Of a stretch of DNA of 64,000 nucleotides, positions 37,100-49,227 are shown in pieces. Each line of letters begins with the position of its first letter. The first letter of the stretch is position 1. A program made the position numbers and the translations under genes. The stretch covers positions 51,572,234 to 51,636,233 of the forward strand of contig CM040085.1 in assembly GCA_022496805.1 (NCBI GenBank). The letters run 5' to 3'. This DNA is from Pohlia nutans (taxonomy: Eukaryota; Streptophyta; Bryopsida; Bryales; Mniaceae). The notes under the pieces were generated by a model that worked only from the letters and a program-made list of their open reading frames with translations, made no database searches and was not told the DNA's origin.

Positions 37100-37343
37100 T
37101 GAGCATGGGCCGGGCTTTCAATACGGTGCATGGGCTGTCATGTCAAAAGAATAAATGGGGCCAAGCTAAAAGGGGCCATTCGAAGCATGCGCATTAAATT
37201 CCAAGCTGCGGTAGGCCCGGGGGACCTGGTGACAAGGCAGGTTGACCTTACTCAACTCCTGCAGCTTTGATGGAGACCGTCGGATGAGATCAAGGGCTGG
37301 GATTGGCCGAGCCCTTCCCCGAACTCGAGGGGGCCTGGTGACG
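37100..37343 (+). promoter_or_regulatory. Putative promoter/leader, inverted partner of 27.3-27.5 kb
   Basis: 37252-37343 is the near-match of 27326-27412 in opposite orientation. TGGGCC/GGGGCC boxes lie upstream (37107, 37155). It could start the transcript that contains RDR1 (ATG at 40900), but that needs a long leader or an upstream non-coding exon, which I cannot confirm. Confidence 0.4.
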
Positions 37344-38066
37344 AGGGGTGCAGACAGAGCACAATGCACAGAACGTTCACCACCATGGATTGAGAGAGAG
37401 GGACGCGCGGAAATCGACGCCTATGAGCCTCGCAGGCTCGCACAGGCCATAGCCAGCGCCCTTCCTTGCAGCCTACCTACAACGGACCTCTCACGCCGGC
37501 TATATCCGGTCACCTACCCCTGTTACAGGTCATGGCCGGTCACATGCCCTTAAAACTGGTGACAGACGGTCACCCGCCCTTGATAACTGGTGACAGCCGG
37601 TCCCCCGCCCTTTCTTCTGCTTGGCGCCTGTCCTCGACTCTGTTTGTATGCAAGTTGCTACTGAATCGCAGGTCTCTGTGAGCTAGAGCGATGGCATGAT
37701 CGTAGAGGCATCTTCAGTTCTTAGTCCACAATATTCTTTAATGAATATCCAGGGCATGGGAATACACATAATTTTTTGGAAGAGAGAATTCTCACCTCAG
37801 ACGGATCGGCGAGGTATGTGAGCTATGGAGCTCGTTCTAGCAATATAGATCCGCAGCGGACGATGTACGGTTGATTCTCATTTTTTTATTTAGCGTAGAC
37901 TGGCTCTTATGTCGCTTTAGGTCTTGCAATAGACTCTGGTGGTAAACTGTAAGTTAGAGGTAATCAGCAACAGTACTACTGTAGTGCTTATGATCTCCAT
38001 GACGGATATTTTTCGTTTGCTGTGTAAGGAAAAACATGCACAGGTCTTATGACTTCTTATTTATTG
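37344..38066. other. Non-coding, possibly transcribed leader
   Basis: I find no conserved exon. 37500-37610 repeats short GGTCAC(C/A)...CCGCCC units derived from one another. Confidence 0.4.
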
Positions 38067-38416
38067 TCTCTGCCCCACCAGCCTAACATTCAGTAGCCTT
38101 CCAAGAGGCTGCCTTTTAGATTCATTCACCTTTATATATGGAGTGACCAGTGTTTTGTAGTTGAATGAACTATTGAATCAAATAAACAATTACAAAACAC
38201 TGTTGAATTGTGATTGAGTGAGTGCTTTTGATTACCGCTCACCATGGTTGATTGCTCTTGCTTAATGCCACCTGCCCCCATAGCTACTGACTGATGTGAT
38301 GTGAAATATCCCACATCATTTCATTGGGGGGATGAAATGATGTGGGATATTCCACATCATTCTGTTGTGAGAAGGCAGTAGTCACATAGACTACTGAATG
38401 TTATGAGGAGAGAGAC
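38067..38416. mobile_element. MITE with an internal near-perfect hairpin
   Basis: The outer ends are inverted (CCTAACATTCAGTAG near 38081; CTACTGAATGTTATGAGG near 38390). Inside, 38298-38324 and 38332-38358 form a 27-base stem with one mismatch and a 7-base loop. Such a fold could yield small RNAs if transcribed. Confidence 0.7.
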
Positions 38417-40899
38417 TACGGAAACGAATCGGTTCGTTTTCAAGGGGTTACATGACTGAACAGTATAAACAGCCATAAAAGTAAATCTAGGGTAAATACC
38501 AAGGCAGAGACTAAGCCGCTTGTTTCTAAAGCAATGCAGATGGAATGTAGGTTTCTTTTTTTCATTTCAGTGTTTTTATTGGAGAATTGTATGAATTATA
38601 GAGCTCAGTTATGTTTGAGAAAGTTCTGTTCAATGCATCGTGAGCGTCCATGCGTGATCGCTGATATACATGGAGACTTGTTCAATTAGGAGCATCTTTA
38701 TTACAGTTACTACCTTTAACACGCTATGCAGAACTAAGTCTCTATGTACGTCTCGCATGAGGATTTAATCAGAAAATTCACAATCAAAATGTGCATCGGT
38801 TGGTTGAATTCTAATAGTAGTGTACCGGCCAGTGCATGTTGATCTGTTTTACGATTTTTTTAAACTGGATATAATTCCTTACGTTTCTCTCATAATCTTT
38901 AGAGTTGTTTACCGACACGTCAGGTGAGTAGTGAAGATATGACTTACTACCATATTTGCATCATCGATTCTCACTCAAATGCTAATCGCCTTTTTGGAAT
39001 TTCTCTCTTGTTCTTCTCATCAGCAGAGTTGGTGCCAAAAGTGATGTTTGTGGCACGAAACCTTGGTTGTCAATTGTGATATATGTGTTGGCAGGGGCTC
39101 TACAATTTTGTTTAGAGCTTGCAGGTTGTTTCCGTTACCTCTGGCAATGAGTGCTTGCGCGTTGCATTGCGCGCACCATTGCTTATGCGCGCAAAATTAG
39201 AGATTCTGGGAATTAGCAGAGCCGCTCCGTATGAGTGCATGTCTTTCTTTGACTGTATCGTGACTGCTCGAGTATTCAACCGATGAAATTTGACGTCGTG
39301 AGGGGGATGAAGGAGGGACCTGTGAGGGTGAGCGGATGCTGTTGAAGATCGTTGAAAGTTGGTAAGCTTTCTTGCTCACATCGACCAGTTTTAGGCGACA
39401 GTTTTACCGCAGATCTTGTTGAAATGTATTTCTTACGGTAAAAGTTCTTATTGTCCTCCGCAATATCTTGGTTGCCCCGTTGTCACTGGCCATAGCTGAC
39501 GGCGCGACCGACAACCATGTCGAGGCACAACAGTCTTTCGCCACAATTTTCAAAGGCTAACACCTTTTGTGGACTACGCCATTTGGCGCTTCAATTGTAA
39601 CTGGCTCTCTCTCCTTCGATTGTTCTGCCGTTGTGCTGCAACCAGCCTTGGTGCGTCTTCGGAACAAGGTCCCCTAAGTGCCGCAGGTTCTCCGTAAATT
39701 GCTGCAAAGTAGTGCAACTCGAAGGCTTAATTGTACAGATCAGCTGATGACACTACTCTTGGCGCCATCTTATCTTCCGAAAATCGTGCAATTATGATCA
39801 CGGTAACGAGTCAAGGTCCCTTAGGTCCGTTTTCTGTACCGTCGCAGCGCCCAAGCGTTTCTTGAGTGCATCTGTTTCTCGCTTACGTGAGCTTCGACTT
39901 TGATTACCCTCCAATTTGTCTTCGAGGGTACCTACGTTGGCTGTTAGAGTTCAGAAACGGAACGATCGAGCGGCTGTTGTGACGAACATTCTGGTGAGGA
40001 AGACGTCGTAGTTTTTCGAGGCATGTTAGCCATTCCCCGAATTCTTGAGGCGGAGTCAATTGAGCAATCGAAAATCTTTGTGCTTTATTATTCGCTATTC
40101 TTGGCTCCTTTAGGTCTTTCTTGAGCATAATATTGGCCGAGGGCTCAACAAGTCACCTAATGCCCTCTTGTGATGTATCTCTTTACGTTTGCGGAAGATC
40201 GTCATCGTTTGATTCACCTTTCTTTTCCTTGAGGCTCACTCGCGAATTAAAAGAGATTATAGTTTGCAGCTTGCTCTCACCGACTTTGGGCCTCTTCGAT
40301 GAAGGTATGTGGCTATCCTGCTGATTCACAGGTATACGTAGTTTATATTTGCTTTGCGACCTGTACTTAACAACATCCAGCCATCACAAACTGATGGGAC
40401 CAATATCTGTGAACTGACATAGCTACTTATCGTGCAGCTCGGAATTATGACGGTTGAGAAGGCCTCGCCAACTAAAGCGGGATTCAGCAGCTCATAGAGT
40501 CCTTGAAGAAAAATGTTGTCGGTAAGTATCTTGCTGGTTTTTGGCCGTGAGCTATAGCGGGTATGTGCAACTCTCATAGTTCTTGGTTTCGATGCTTTTT
40601 GAACAGACGTGGTCTTGCTGGTTTAGTGTTGGGAAGAAATTGTGAATGGAACGATACAGATGCAACTCTAGGCATTTTGACAGAGGAGGATCTGTCTCTG
40701 GACTGGAGGGCCTAACACGTCTCTCGGGGAATACAAGATTCCTCATCTTTGCATTTAAACTTCTGTTGGTGTGTGACAGAACGCTTCAAACATGCCAAGA
40801 TGCCAAGTTTCTGATCGAGCATAGCTGTCTAAAACAGTTCGGACCTTTCATCAGCTGAAGTCTCCAGAGACGTTCAGATAATCGCTTGCCCGGTGAGGG
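38417..40899. other. Upstream region of RDR1
   Basis: No coding exon is supported. Short open frames on both strands lack family features. It probably holds the promoter and 5' leader of RDR1, perhaps with leader introns (CAG acceptor-like and GTATG donor-like sites around 40300), but I cannot place a start site. Confidence 0.4.
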
Positions 40900-43800
40900 A
40901 TGGAGAAAGTGAAGACCTTCGTGTACAACATTCCTTGGGAAGTATCCGTGGGAGAACTGGTCAGATTCTTGGAGGGACATGTCGGCCAAGGAACGATCTT
41001 CTCGGCGGAGATCCAACACGATCAATTCATCAGGTCCATGGGGAAAGCCGTAGTCCAATTCGAAGATCAAGAAGCCGCCCACAAAGCCGCCGAATTATCC
41101 AAATCCGGCGTCCTGCAGTTACGCTCTAGGCTTCTGAGGGTGATCGTCCACAGCAGGCACATTGTGCACAAGCCCAAGCACAATCTCATCAGCCTCGAGG
41201 AGGGCACACTAGCGATGGGATGCTTGACTCAGGAGGATACACTGCAAGTCTTATGGTCGTCACAGCCGAAGGTGACAACGGAATTCGACTTTCACAACAA
41301 GAGGGTGAGGCATGCTTTCGTGTTGAGAAGAACAAGTGGAAGTTTTGAGTACAAGCTAGAGTTCCACTTCAAAGATCTTGTCTCGGTCCAGGGTGCTAAC
41401 CTACCACGAGATGGATTCTTTGCCTTCTTACTTGAGGTACGTGATTTTTGGGAGGGGATATGTCAGCAGTGTTCACAGGGAAAAAACAAACTGTGGCAAC
41501 CAAGAAATGCCAAGTTTTGGAAGTCCGGATCTTTCCTATTTCTTACGTTTAATTTGTCTTACACCCTTCCTGTTCCTATTTTCTCATCAATCTCTCTTGG
41601 TTTCCTTGTTTCAGCTTCGAAATCCTCCACGGGTGTATTTTCGAAAACTAGCGGACTCGTCTAGTTCTGATAGTTTGACTGAGATTTTGGAAGGTTTTTG
41701 GTCTTTTTACAAGGGAGAAAAGGAGGAGTCATGGGTTAGAGCCACAGATTTCACCCCAACTGGCGTTATTGGCCAATCTTGGGCTTATCTTCTGAGGTGT
41801 CCCAACAGTGTAAGCACGAAGATGGAGAATGAGATTTTATCAAAGCTGGCTGGGTTCAGGTTGGCTTCACATCCAAATCCACCCCGCAGGCTGGTACTAC
41901 AATATACCGAAGCATCAAACGTGACCTGCCAAACCCTTGTGCCTATCGTTGACGCACCCCCAGGCGCAAACCTTGGTTTTGATGTTATGTTTCTATTGAA
42001 TGTGTTGGTTCAGTCGGGATGTATTATTCCTGCTACGCTTACAAGTGCATTTTATTACTTGTTGTGCATAACACCAGTTGAGTATGTGAAGCTGGCCCTT
42101 CGTGACATTTGGAGCTCCAATAGTGTATGCTACGACCCAGAAAATTGGGTCAAGAGAGTTATACAGAAGCACCGCAATCGGGAATCGCAGATTCCCAATG
42201 AGGGCTCTATCAAGCTGGAAGAAGGTTTATTAAACGTACATCGTCTCTACATTACTCCCACCAAGGTTTACTGTTATGGGCCAGAGATTGACATGTCAAA
42301 CCGAGTGACACGAAAACATGTTGACAAGATAGACAACTTTCTTCGCGTCTCTTTCGTTGATGAGGACTGGGATAGCATCTCGGCTGGTGCTCTATCTTCA
42401 GGAGTTAGCAAGGAACGATCTCCTGTGTGTGACAGAATGTTATCAGTGATGCGAGAAGGAGTACAATTAGCAGGTAAAAAATACGAGTTTTTGGCATTCT
42501 CATCTAGCCAGTTGCGAGAGCAGTCTTTTTGGATGTTCGCTTCAAAAGACGGCATCACGGCACAAGTTATCAGGGAATGGATGGGGGATTTCCTGAATAT
42601 CCGGAACGTAGCATTATGTGCAGCTCGCATGGGCCAGTGCTTCTCAACATCTACTCCCACACTTGAAGTTCCCAGAGACGAGGTAGAATTTATCCCCGAC
42701 GTGGAGAGATCGGATCCAGAAACAGGCATTAAGTACAACTTCTCCGATGGCATTGGGAAGATTTCAAAGGAGCTTGCAGCGAAAGTGGCTCGTAAATGCA
42801 GTTTCAAAAGAATGGGGGTAGCGATAACTCCTTCTGCGTTCCAGATACGGTATGGAGGGTTCAAAGGCGTCGTGGCTGTTGATCCCCATTCACAGGAAAA
42901 ACTGTCCTTGCGACCTAGCATGAACAAGTTTTCATCGACACACATAGGCCTTGAGATACTCAACTGGAGCAAATTCTTGCCCTGCTATCTGAACCGGCAA
43001 GTGATATCACTTCTATCCACCCTTGGCGTTCCAGACTTGGTGTTTGAACGAATGCAAAGATCCGTCCTCGTGCAATTGGATGCCATGCTAGATGACCCTG
43101 TAGCAGCTCTTGAGATCTTGCAGGTATGACGAACTTCCACTAGAAATAGATAGGTTGGTCTAAGAAGAAGCCCATCTGTTTGGTCCACCAGCGTAGTAAT
43201 GGTAACAATACATAAAGCCACAAAATCTTAATTGCATCGTCCGTGCGTAGAGCTCACTAAGTCACTATCTTTCTAGGTTTACATTGATCATTTTGGAAAA
43301 ATGAATGGTAACAACTGCCATTGGCACTGCTCAACTTGACTTTTGTGAGCCATTATGAACTTCACAATCTTCTTCATAATCTTCTTAGAATATCTCAGTT
43401 GTGTGAGCCTGTTGTATTTAATCGAATTGTTGTGTCACCTGATATCTTACACCATCATTTTTGAAGCTTCTCTGGCTCACATGCTAGCAAGGTCAAATCA
43501 TCATAGCGTGGTGCCTTGGATCATAGCTCTCTACAAGTCATACGTGATGTTATTCATCCTGCATATGATTAGATCAAAGAATCACAGGTCTTCTCTCTTG
43601 CTAGTACGAAACATGTTTACTGATGTTGGTCAATGTATTGCAGGCAACGAGGTTCTCCGGGGAAACACACAAAGTGGCGACCCAGATGTTGGAGGCTGGC
43701 TATCTCCCGAATAGAGAGCCATACTTGAAGAGTATCCTGGACGCCTTTCGGGCGTTTCAGCTACTCAACTTGCGGACACGTACGAGGATCTTTGTTCCAA

Positions 43801-45545
43801 AAGGCGCATGCTTAATGGGTTGCCTTGATGAGACTGGATACCTCAACTACGGGGAGGTGTTTCTTCAACTCACACCGATACCAGGGAATCTGCGTCATTT
43901 TAATGACGGATTAAGCGGTTTCCATAGATATTACCATGGAACACACAAGAATATGGTGGCCAGAGTTGTCACGGGAACAGTGGTGGTGGCAAAGAATCCT
44001 TGTGTTCATCCTGGTGACGTTCGTGTTCTGCAAGCCGTCGACATCCCAAGCTTGCATCACATGGTCAATTGTCTTGTGTTTCCTCAGGAAGGTCACAGGT
44101 GCATGAATCTTCACCTTCTTGAATATATTTACTGATAATCATTGTTTTTGAGGATGTTGTTTTTGAATGCATGTTTATCAGCAACTTTGAAATGGTGGAA
44201 GCGCAGACCGCATCCAAATGAATGCTCGGGAAGTGATTTGGATGGAGATCTCTACTTCGTGTCTTGGGATGAATCACTCATTCCTCCTACCATGGAGGAG
44301 CCTATGGACTACACTCCTGCCCCAAAAGTGCAACTGGATCATCCGGTATCTGTGGAAGTAAGTTCGGCATTGTCCCCTTCTTCACAGCACACCCCATTTT
44401 TCTGCCTAATTTCATTTGTTTACTTATTTAGAGATATTTGCATGATTGGCTATTTAGGAATGCGGCGATCTGATTATGTCTAAAGATCTAGACAATCTTG
44501 GTTGCTCTGGTTGAAACATTTCTGAATTGGTGCTTGCTCATTTCTTGCTGACTCGACCAACTTGCGTCCTTAACTTGTCACCGTTGTCACTTTCTCTAAG
44601 GGCTCCTGCAATTGCCTTTTGTACAGGAACTGCAGGAATTTTTTGTGAACTACATGGTCAACGACAACTTGGGCCAGATAGCAAATGCACATGTTGTGTT
44701 CGCCGACAGTGAGCCTCTCAAAGCGAGAAGCGCCAAATGCATTGAACTTGCAGAACTTTTTTCTGTCGCAGTAGATTTTCCGAAGACGGGTGTACCAGCA
44801 ATTATACCCGCTCACCTTCGGCCGAGAGATTATCCTGACTTCATGGAGAAGAAGGACAAAATAACGTACAAGTCTGAGTGTGTAATCGGAACCCTGTTTA
44901 GATCTGTGAAAGAGGCTGCAAAAGAGCAGTTCCATAGCTTGGAGTTATCCAAAAGGATTATGCTGGAGAATTATGATAGCCAATTACAGGTAATATTTCC
45001 TCTGCCAAAATGATGATTAGCTTATCAAATAAATATTGATAGTATTGGAAAAACTGATTAAAAGGAAATTTTTGAGCACTGCGCAGGTATCAGGTTATGA
45101 ACTTTTTCTGATGGACGCTGACTACTCTAAGCACGCTTATGACACGAAACTGATGGGCCTAATGAACCAGTACGGCATAGAGACCGAGGCCGAAGTGATG
45201 AGCGGCAACATCTTGCGGCTCTCAAGACCTTACCGGAAGCATGCTGGGGAAGCTAGGCAAAGAATTCGTCTAGCAGTGAAGGCTTTGATACGTGAAGCAC
45301 GAGAGTGGTTTTTTGACGGTATTTACAGTGACAGCGAAGAAGAGGAGGATTACTGGAAAGATGATCAGTACGCTAAAGCTTCTGCTTGGTATCATGTGAC
45401 CTACCACCCCGATCACCTACATCAAGATGACCAATTTTCTTCTGTGAGCAAGGATCATGTCCACCTCCTCAGTTTTCCCTGGGTTGTATCTGACGTCCTT
45501 TTCCGCATAAAGAGGTCTTCATCCACGATATCTTCGTTCCAGTAA
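40900..45545 (+). CDS. RDR1: RNA-dependent RNA polymerase, RDR1 type, six exons
   Basis: Exons 40900-41436, 41615-43123, 43644-44098, 44207-44357, 44627-44989 and 45087-45545 join in phase at GT-AG sites, giving 1157 residues (plant RDR1 is usually about 1110-1130). Residues 3-85 look like the N-terminal RRM. The polymerase core has NRVTRKHVDKIDNFLRVSF, SDGIGKIS, AFQIRYGGFKGVVAVDP, KNPCVHPGDVRVLQAV, and the catalytic DLDGD at residues 844-848 (44235-44249). The C-terminal part matches RDR1 in DFPKTGVPAIIP, GIETEAEVMSG and AKASAWYHVTYHP. Plant RDR1 copies viral and other aberrant RNAs into double strands for Dicer-like enzymes, raising secondary siRNAs and antiviral silencing. RDR2 is the nearest alternative, but the sequence around DLDGD (ECSGSDLDGD, then PMDYTPAP and LDH) fits RDR1 better. 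No lesion is visible; all catalytic aspartates are present. Confidence 0.93.
43124..43643 (+). other. Second intron of RDR1 (520 bp)
   Basis: This intron starts GTATGA and ends TTGCAG, phase 0. It is the longest of the five (178, 520, 108, 269 and 97 bp). Nothing else is recognised in it. Confidence 0.85.
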
Positions 45546-46427
45546 CTCTTTTCTTCATGGGCTGCGAACTCTGACCAGTTGTGTGCTTAGATTGATGTTT
45601 TCTCACAGACTTCAAATCTAGCTGCCGTTTACCAAGTTTTCAAACTGGTACATGTGAGGTACCAATTTTCCAAAATACTGACATGCAAATTACATTGCTT
45701 GAACAAGAATTTGCAGATGGGAAGCTGTTGTAAAGGATTTTGTTTTATTTTGTATATAGGTGTATATATTTGGCAAAGAGCTGTGACGGGGTTGCAAAAG
45801 CATATATACTAGGCTTGAACGTTAATGTTTGTATTGTAGTCTTGTGTGTGATTAGAACGTTCGAACTTCATATTGTCCATTGTAACGATCAATCATGAAG
45901 ATTTTGGTGATCTGGTGTTCTAGCATGCCCGCCTGTCTAAAACCTTTGAGTGCAGATGTAGGTAGCATTAGTGTTACATCAGCTCTGGGTTGTCTGTTAT
46001 GATGATGGTACCCACATTGTTGTTTTTTTTGTTGATTTGAAGTTTCTAAATCCCTCCACAAACTGACTAGGAAATCACTTTCAAGCACATTAGTTTTTAT
46101 ATTTAAAAAAGGATTAACTTACTGAGTGCAATGTTCAATCCAACACATGATTCAGTCTGTACTGGATTTTGATGTGTGCTGTGGTGGGGATTACTGTAGA
46201 AGTTGTCGAGGATGTTTAGTACAGAATGATTTAACTGCAGTACTGCACCAGTAGACACTTTCCATGCTTCATGCTACATGTTTTTACACTTGCTTACCAG
46301 GTGCTGGTGACAAATGAAATGATGATACTGTACATCTGCATTGACATTAAGTTGTGTTGGTGTGAGTTGGTGGATGGCTTGAGTGGTCATTTGTGCAGAT
46401 TTAACTTTGTACAGGATTTAACCCCTA
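45546..46427. other. 3' flank of RDR1
   Basis: It probably holds the 3' untranslated region; T-rich stretches near 45735 and 46020. No gene is seen. Confidence 0.5.
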
Positions 46428-47959
46428 AATGCCTGGGCCTATGACCATGGAATCATGCTTTACATGTCACACTCAATTTTGCTACTATAAATAAGGTAAA
46501 TATTCAGTTTTATATTTTTAGTAGATGAAGCCATGTGTCTACTACAAATCATGATTTTCTCATAAAATTTTGTGAAATTTTGAAATTACTATGATTTTTT
46601 AAAGAGATTTTTAAGAAAATTCATATCAATTACTAAATGTACTAAAAGAATTTGATTTTTTTACCGAAGGTGTAAATTACAATGAAGAACATTACAGTAA
46701 ATGAAAATCATCCGTGTACCTAAATTTAGATTTTTTGCAACACCATGGTAATACATGTCGAGCTTGTAATTTCAATAAAACACTCAATTTTAAGAGTTTT
46801 TGAAAAATTCAAAGTGGAGTAGAAACTAGATTTGGTAGGCTTCATTTTGTTAGTTAACCCTTTAGTGCCTAGGGTACTGTAGCTCAGAGCCCTGGATTTC
46901 AGTAGATTTTTCCACTGTAGTTGAGACTACCAAAAATAGAATGAGTTAAATTAGAAAGTAACCGTACAATTCTATTCTCAACTCGAGAGCATATATTTTA
47001 TCAAAATTTGAGAATCATCCGATGGTGGGATCGGAAGATTATAGTATGTATTTGAACTGTATAATGCACGCTCAAAAACGAGATTTTGGGGGGTGTGTGA
47101 CTTCAAAGTTAAATAGAATTTGAGGTAAATTTTCAAAAATAAAAGCAAAGAAGTTCAGCTATGCCCTATGTCAACACCTCTCCGTTGCAATCTTTCATAT
47201 CAAAAATAGACTCACACATAATTATTGTGAGATTTATAAGTGAAAGTGACTTCTCCATGTACGGTTTAGGACAAAATTTTATACGTTGAAAATTGACAGG
47301 AGTGGGTACATTAGTCAAGATCGGATTACACACAGTAATGGAAGATGAAGAAGAGAACACGATCCAAAAAAATAAAACAAGATAACAAACGTCCAAACAC
47401 AAGAAATACTACACAATACATATGTTGTATTTGTAAGTATTTACTGTATTTTCAAGTATTTGCAGTATTTTCGCGTTCTGTTGATAGGTATTTTGATAGT
47501 TGTACAATTCCAAATTGAAAATTTCTTTTTCTGGAAGGTGCGTAATGTATGTGGGCAAATCTGAACTTCAAAACTGAAGTTCCAATTCTTCACGGATTCT
47601 CTGCTATTTGCATTTCCGACGTTGTAGTGACCATAATGTGGTCAGCTAGGCACTAAAGGGTTAAGCTCAAATGCAGTAGAACTCATTTTCATGAACTAAA
47701 TTTAGTCTAAGTAGAAAAAAACAAAAAATCCAAAATACACTACATGGTGAGCCGTTTTTACTACTCTTTTTGTACTTGAGACCCCATGTAAAATCCAAAA
47801 ATAACTTGGGTGAGTTGAATTTAACTTGACGAGGTGGCATGACCAATGAAAATCCTTCAAAAAAAAAGTTGGATGAAAGTCATCAGTCCTTCTTCATCCA
47901 CAAATGCCCTGAATTCATCTAAAAGCCACATTTTGGTCTCCCCGGCAGTTCAGGGTTAA
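46428..47959 (+). mobile_element. AT-rich TTAA element, interrupted by a second one
   Basis: The left end TTAACCCCTAAATGCCTGGG and the right end (reverse complement TTAACCCTGAACTGCCGGGG) agree at 16 of 20 positions. Removing the nested element 46854-47664 leaves about 720 bp. The element starting at 47956 is a relative: both share GGAGTAGAAACTAG, CTTCATTTTGT, and further blocks on either side. No coding capacity. Confidence 0.7.
46854..47664 (+). mobile_element. Nested 811-bp element, 19-bp perfect inverted ends, TTAA flanks
   Basis: TTAACCCTTTAGTGCCTAG (46854-46872) and CTAGGCACTAAAGGGTTAA (47646-47664) are exact inverse copies. Excising one TTAA plus the body gives CATTTTGTTAGTTAAGCTCA, which aligns without gaps to the related sequence at 48526-48549. 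This supports TTAA as the target duplication and CCCTTTAGTGCCTAG as the element end. No transposase is encoded. Confidence 0.85.
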
Positions 47960-48872
47960 CCCCTAAATTGTCAAGAAAACAGATTATGTTTTAAATAAAC
48001 CAAAATCTGGTTTCTTGCAAAATTAGACTAAATGCTGTGGAGTCAAATTACAATTTATATCCATTAGAATGTTTCACATCATCATTATAAATGAATGATA
48101 TTATTTATCCTTTACTTTTCAAAGATGAATGAATATATTTGTATGTCCACAATTTTTGGTATTTCATTTTTCAAGAGATTTTAATGTTCTTGTGGTTTTT
48201 TAAGATTTTTTTTCGCAAAACATTGATATTGATTATAAAACATGCTCAAAAAATCTATTATTTTTACCATAGGTCTTTTTTGTTTTTTTTGAAACAACAA
48301 GACATTTTATTCCTTTGAGAAAACAAAACATCACAGTGAACCTTTTTACCATAGGTTTAAATAACAGAGAGAACATTAGAGTGGATGAAAGACGTCCGCT
48401 TCCACAATATATTAAAAATGAACTATTCCATGGTAATAGGTATTGTACTTATAATCACAATAAAATGCTCAATTTTAGGAACTTTCCAAAATTTAAAAAT
48501 GGAGTAGAAACTAGACTTGATAAACTTCATTTTGTTTGTTAGGCTCAAGATTGCAAAAAAAATCATTTAGATGGCCAAAATTGAGATTCAACAGTAAGAG
48601 CCAATACACTACACGATAATCTCAGTTTCACACTTGGGACCTTGTATAAAATTTAAAAATAACCCAAAAAATCTTAAAATCTTAATTACATGTTCAAAAG
48701 TTCATTATCTATTTACACTTAATTTTTTTTTTAATAAAAATATTAGTTTTTGTATGAACGCTGACCAATATGAATATTTGCAAGGGTTCACTTGGTTGAG
48801 CTTAATTTGGTTCTTGTATTCTTACTTAAAAGAAATAGACTCTTGATATATGTAAGTTTCCAAAAAAGTTAA
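47956..48872 (+). mobile_element. AT-rich TTAA element, relative of 46428-47959
   Basis: It starts TTAACCCCTAAATTG, sharing its TTAA with the right end of the preceding element, and probably ends at TTAA 48869-48872. It carries the empty site (48526-48549) that matches the insertion point of the nested element in its relative. Confidence 0.6.
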
Positions 48873-48990
48873 CCTCTAAAGGATTGAGGAGCCTTTCTAG
48901 ATGTATGTATTTTTTCATATTTTCCTTCTTTCTACTAGACCAATGAGAAAACAAGAGTAATACAATATGTTTTCAAAACTTTACTTTGAT

Positions 48991-49227
48991 GTAACTCTTA
49001 AAAGACCAAGGATTCATCGTTTTAAAATGGAAAATTTCATTGATCATATAGTGAAAACCATAATTCAAATGAGACCACATTTTATCATTAGAATCAGTGA
49101 AGATGATTGTGTGCTTTGATTAAAACACAAATAAATTAGAACAAAAAGAAGTCTACCAAAGACCTACTTAAAACTGCTTAAAAAAACATGAGGCCCAATT
49201 TGGGCTTATTGGTCCTTTAGGGGTTAA
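48991..49227. mobile_element. MITE of the GGACCAA family
   Basis: The left end GTAACTCTTAAAAGACCAAG mirrors the right end TTGGTCCTTTAGGGGTTAA (15 of 19 positions). It is 237 bp. Relatives lie at 25836-26052 and about 60826-61081, both in introns. Confidence 0.75.

Noticed and set aside
42274..42972. 232-codon open frame antisense to RDR1
   Set aside because: It mirrors the conserved polymerase exon; no independent features.
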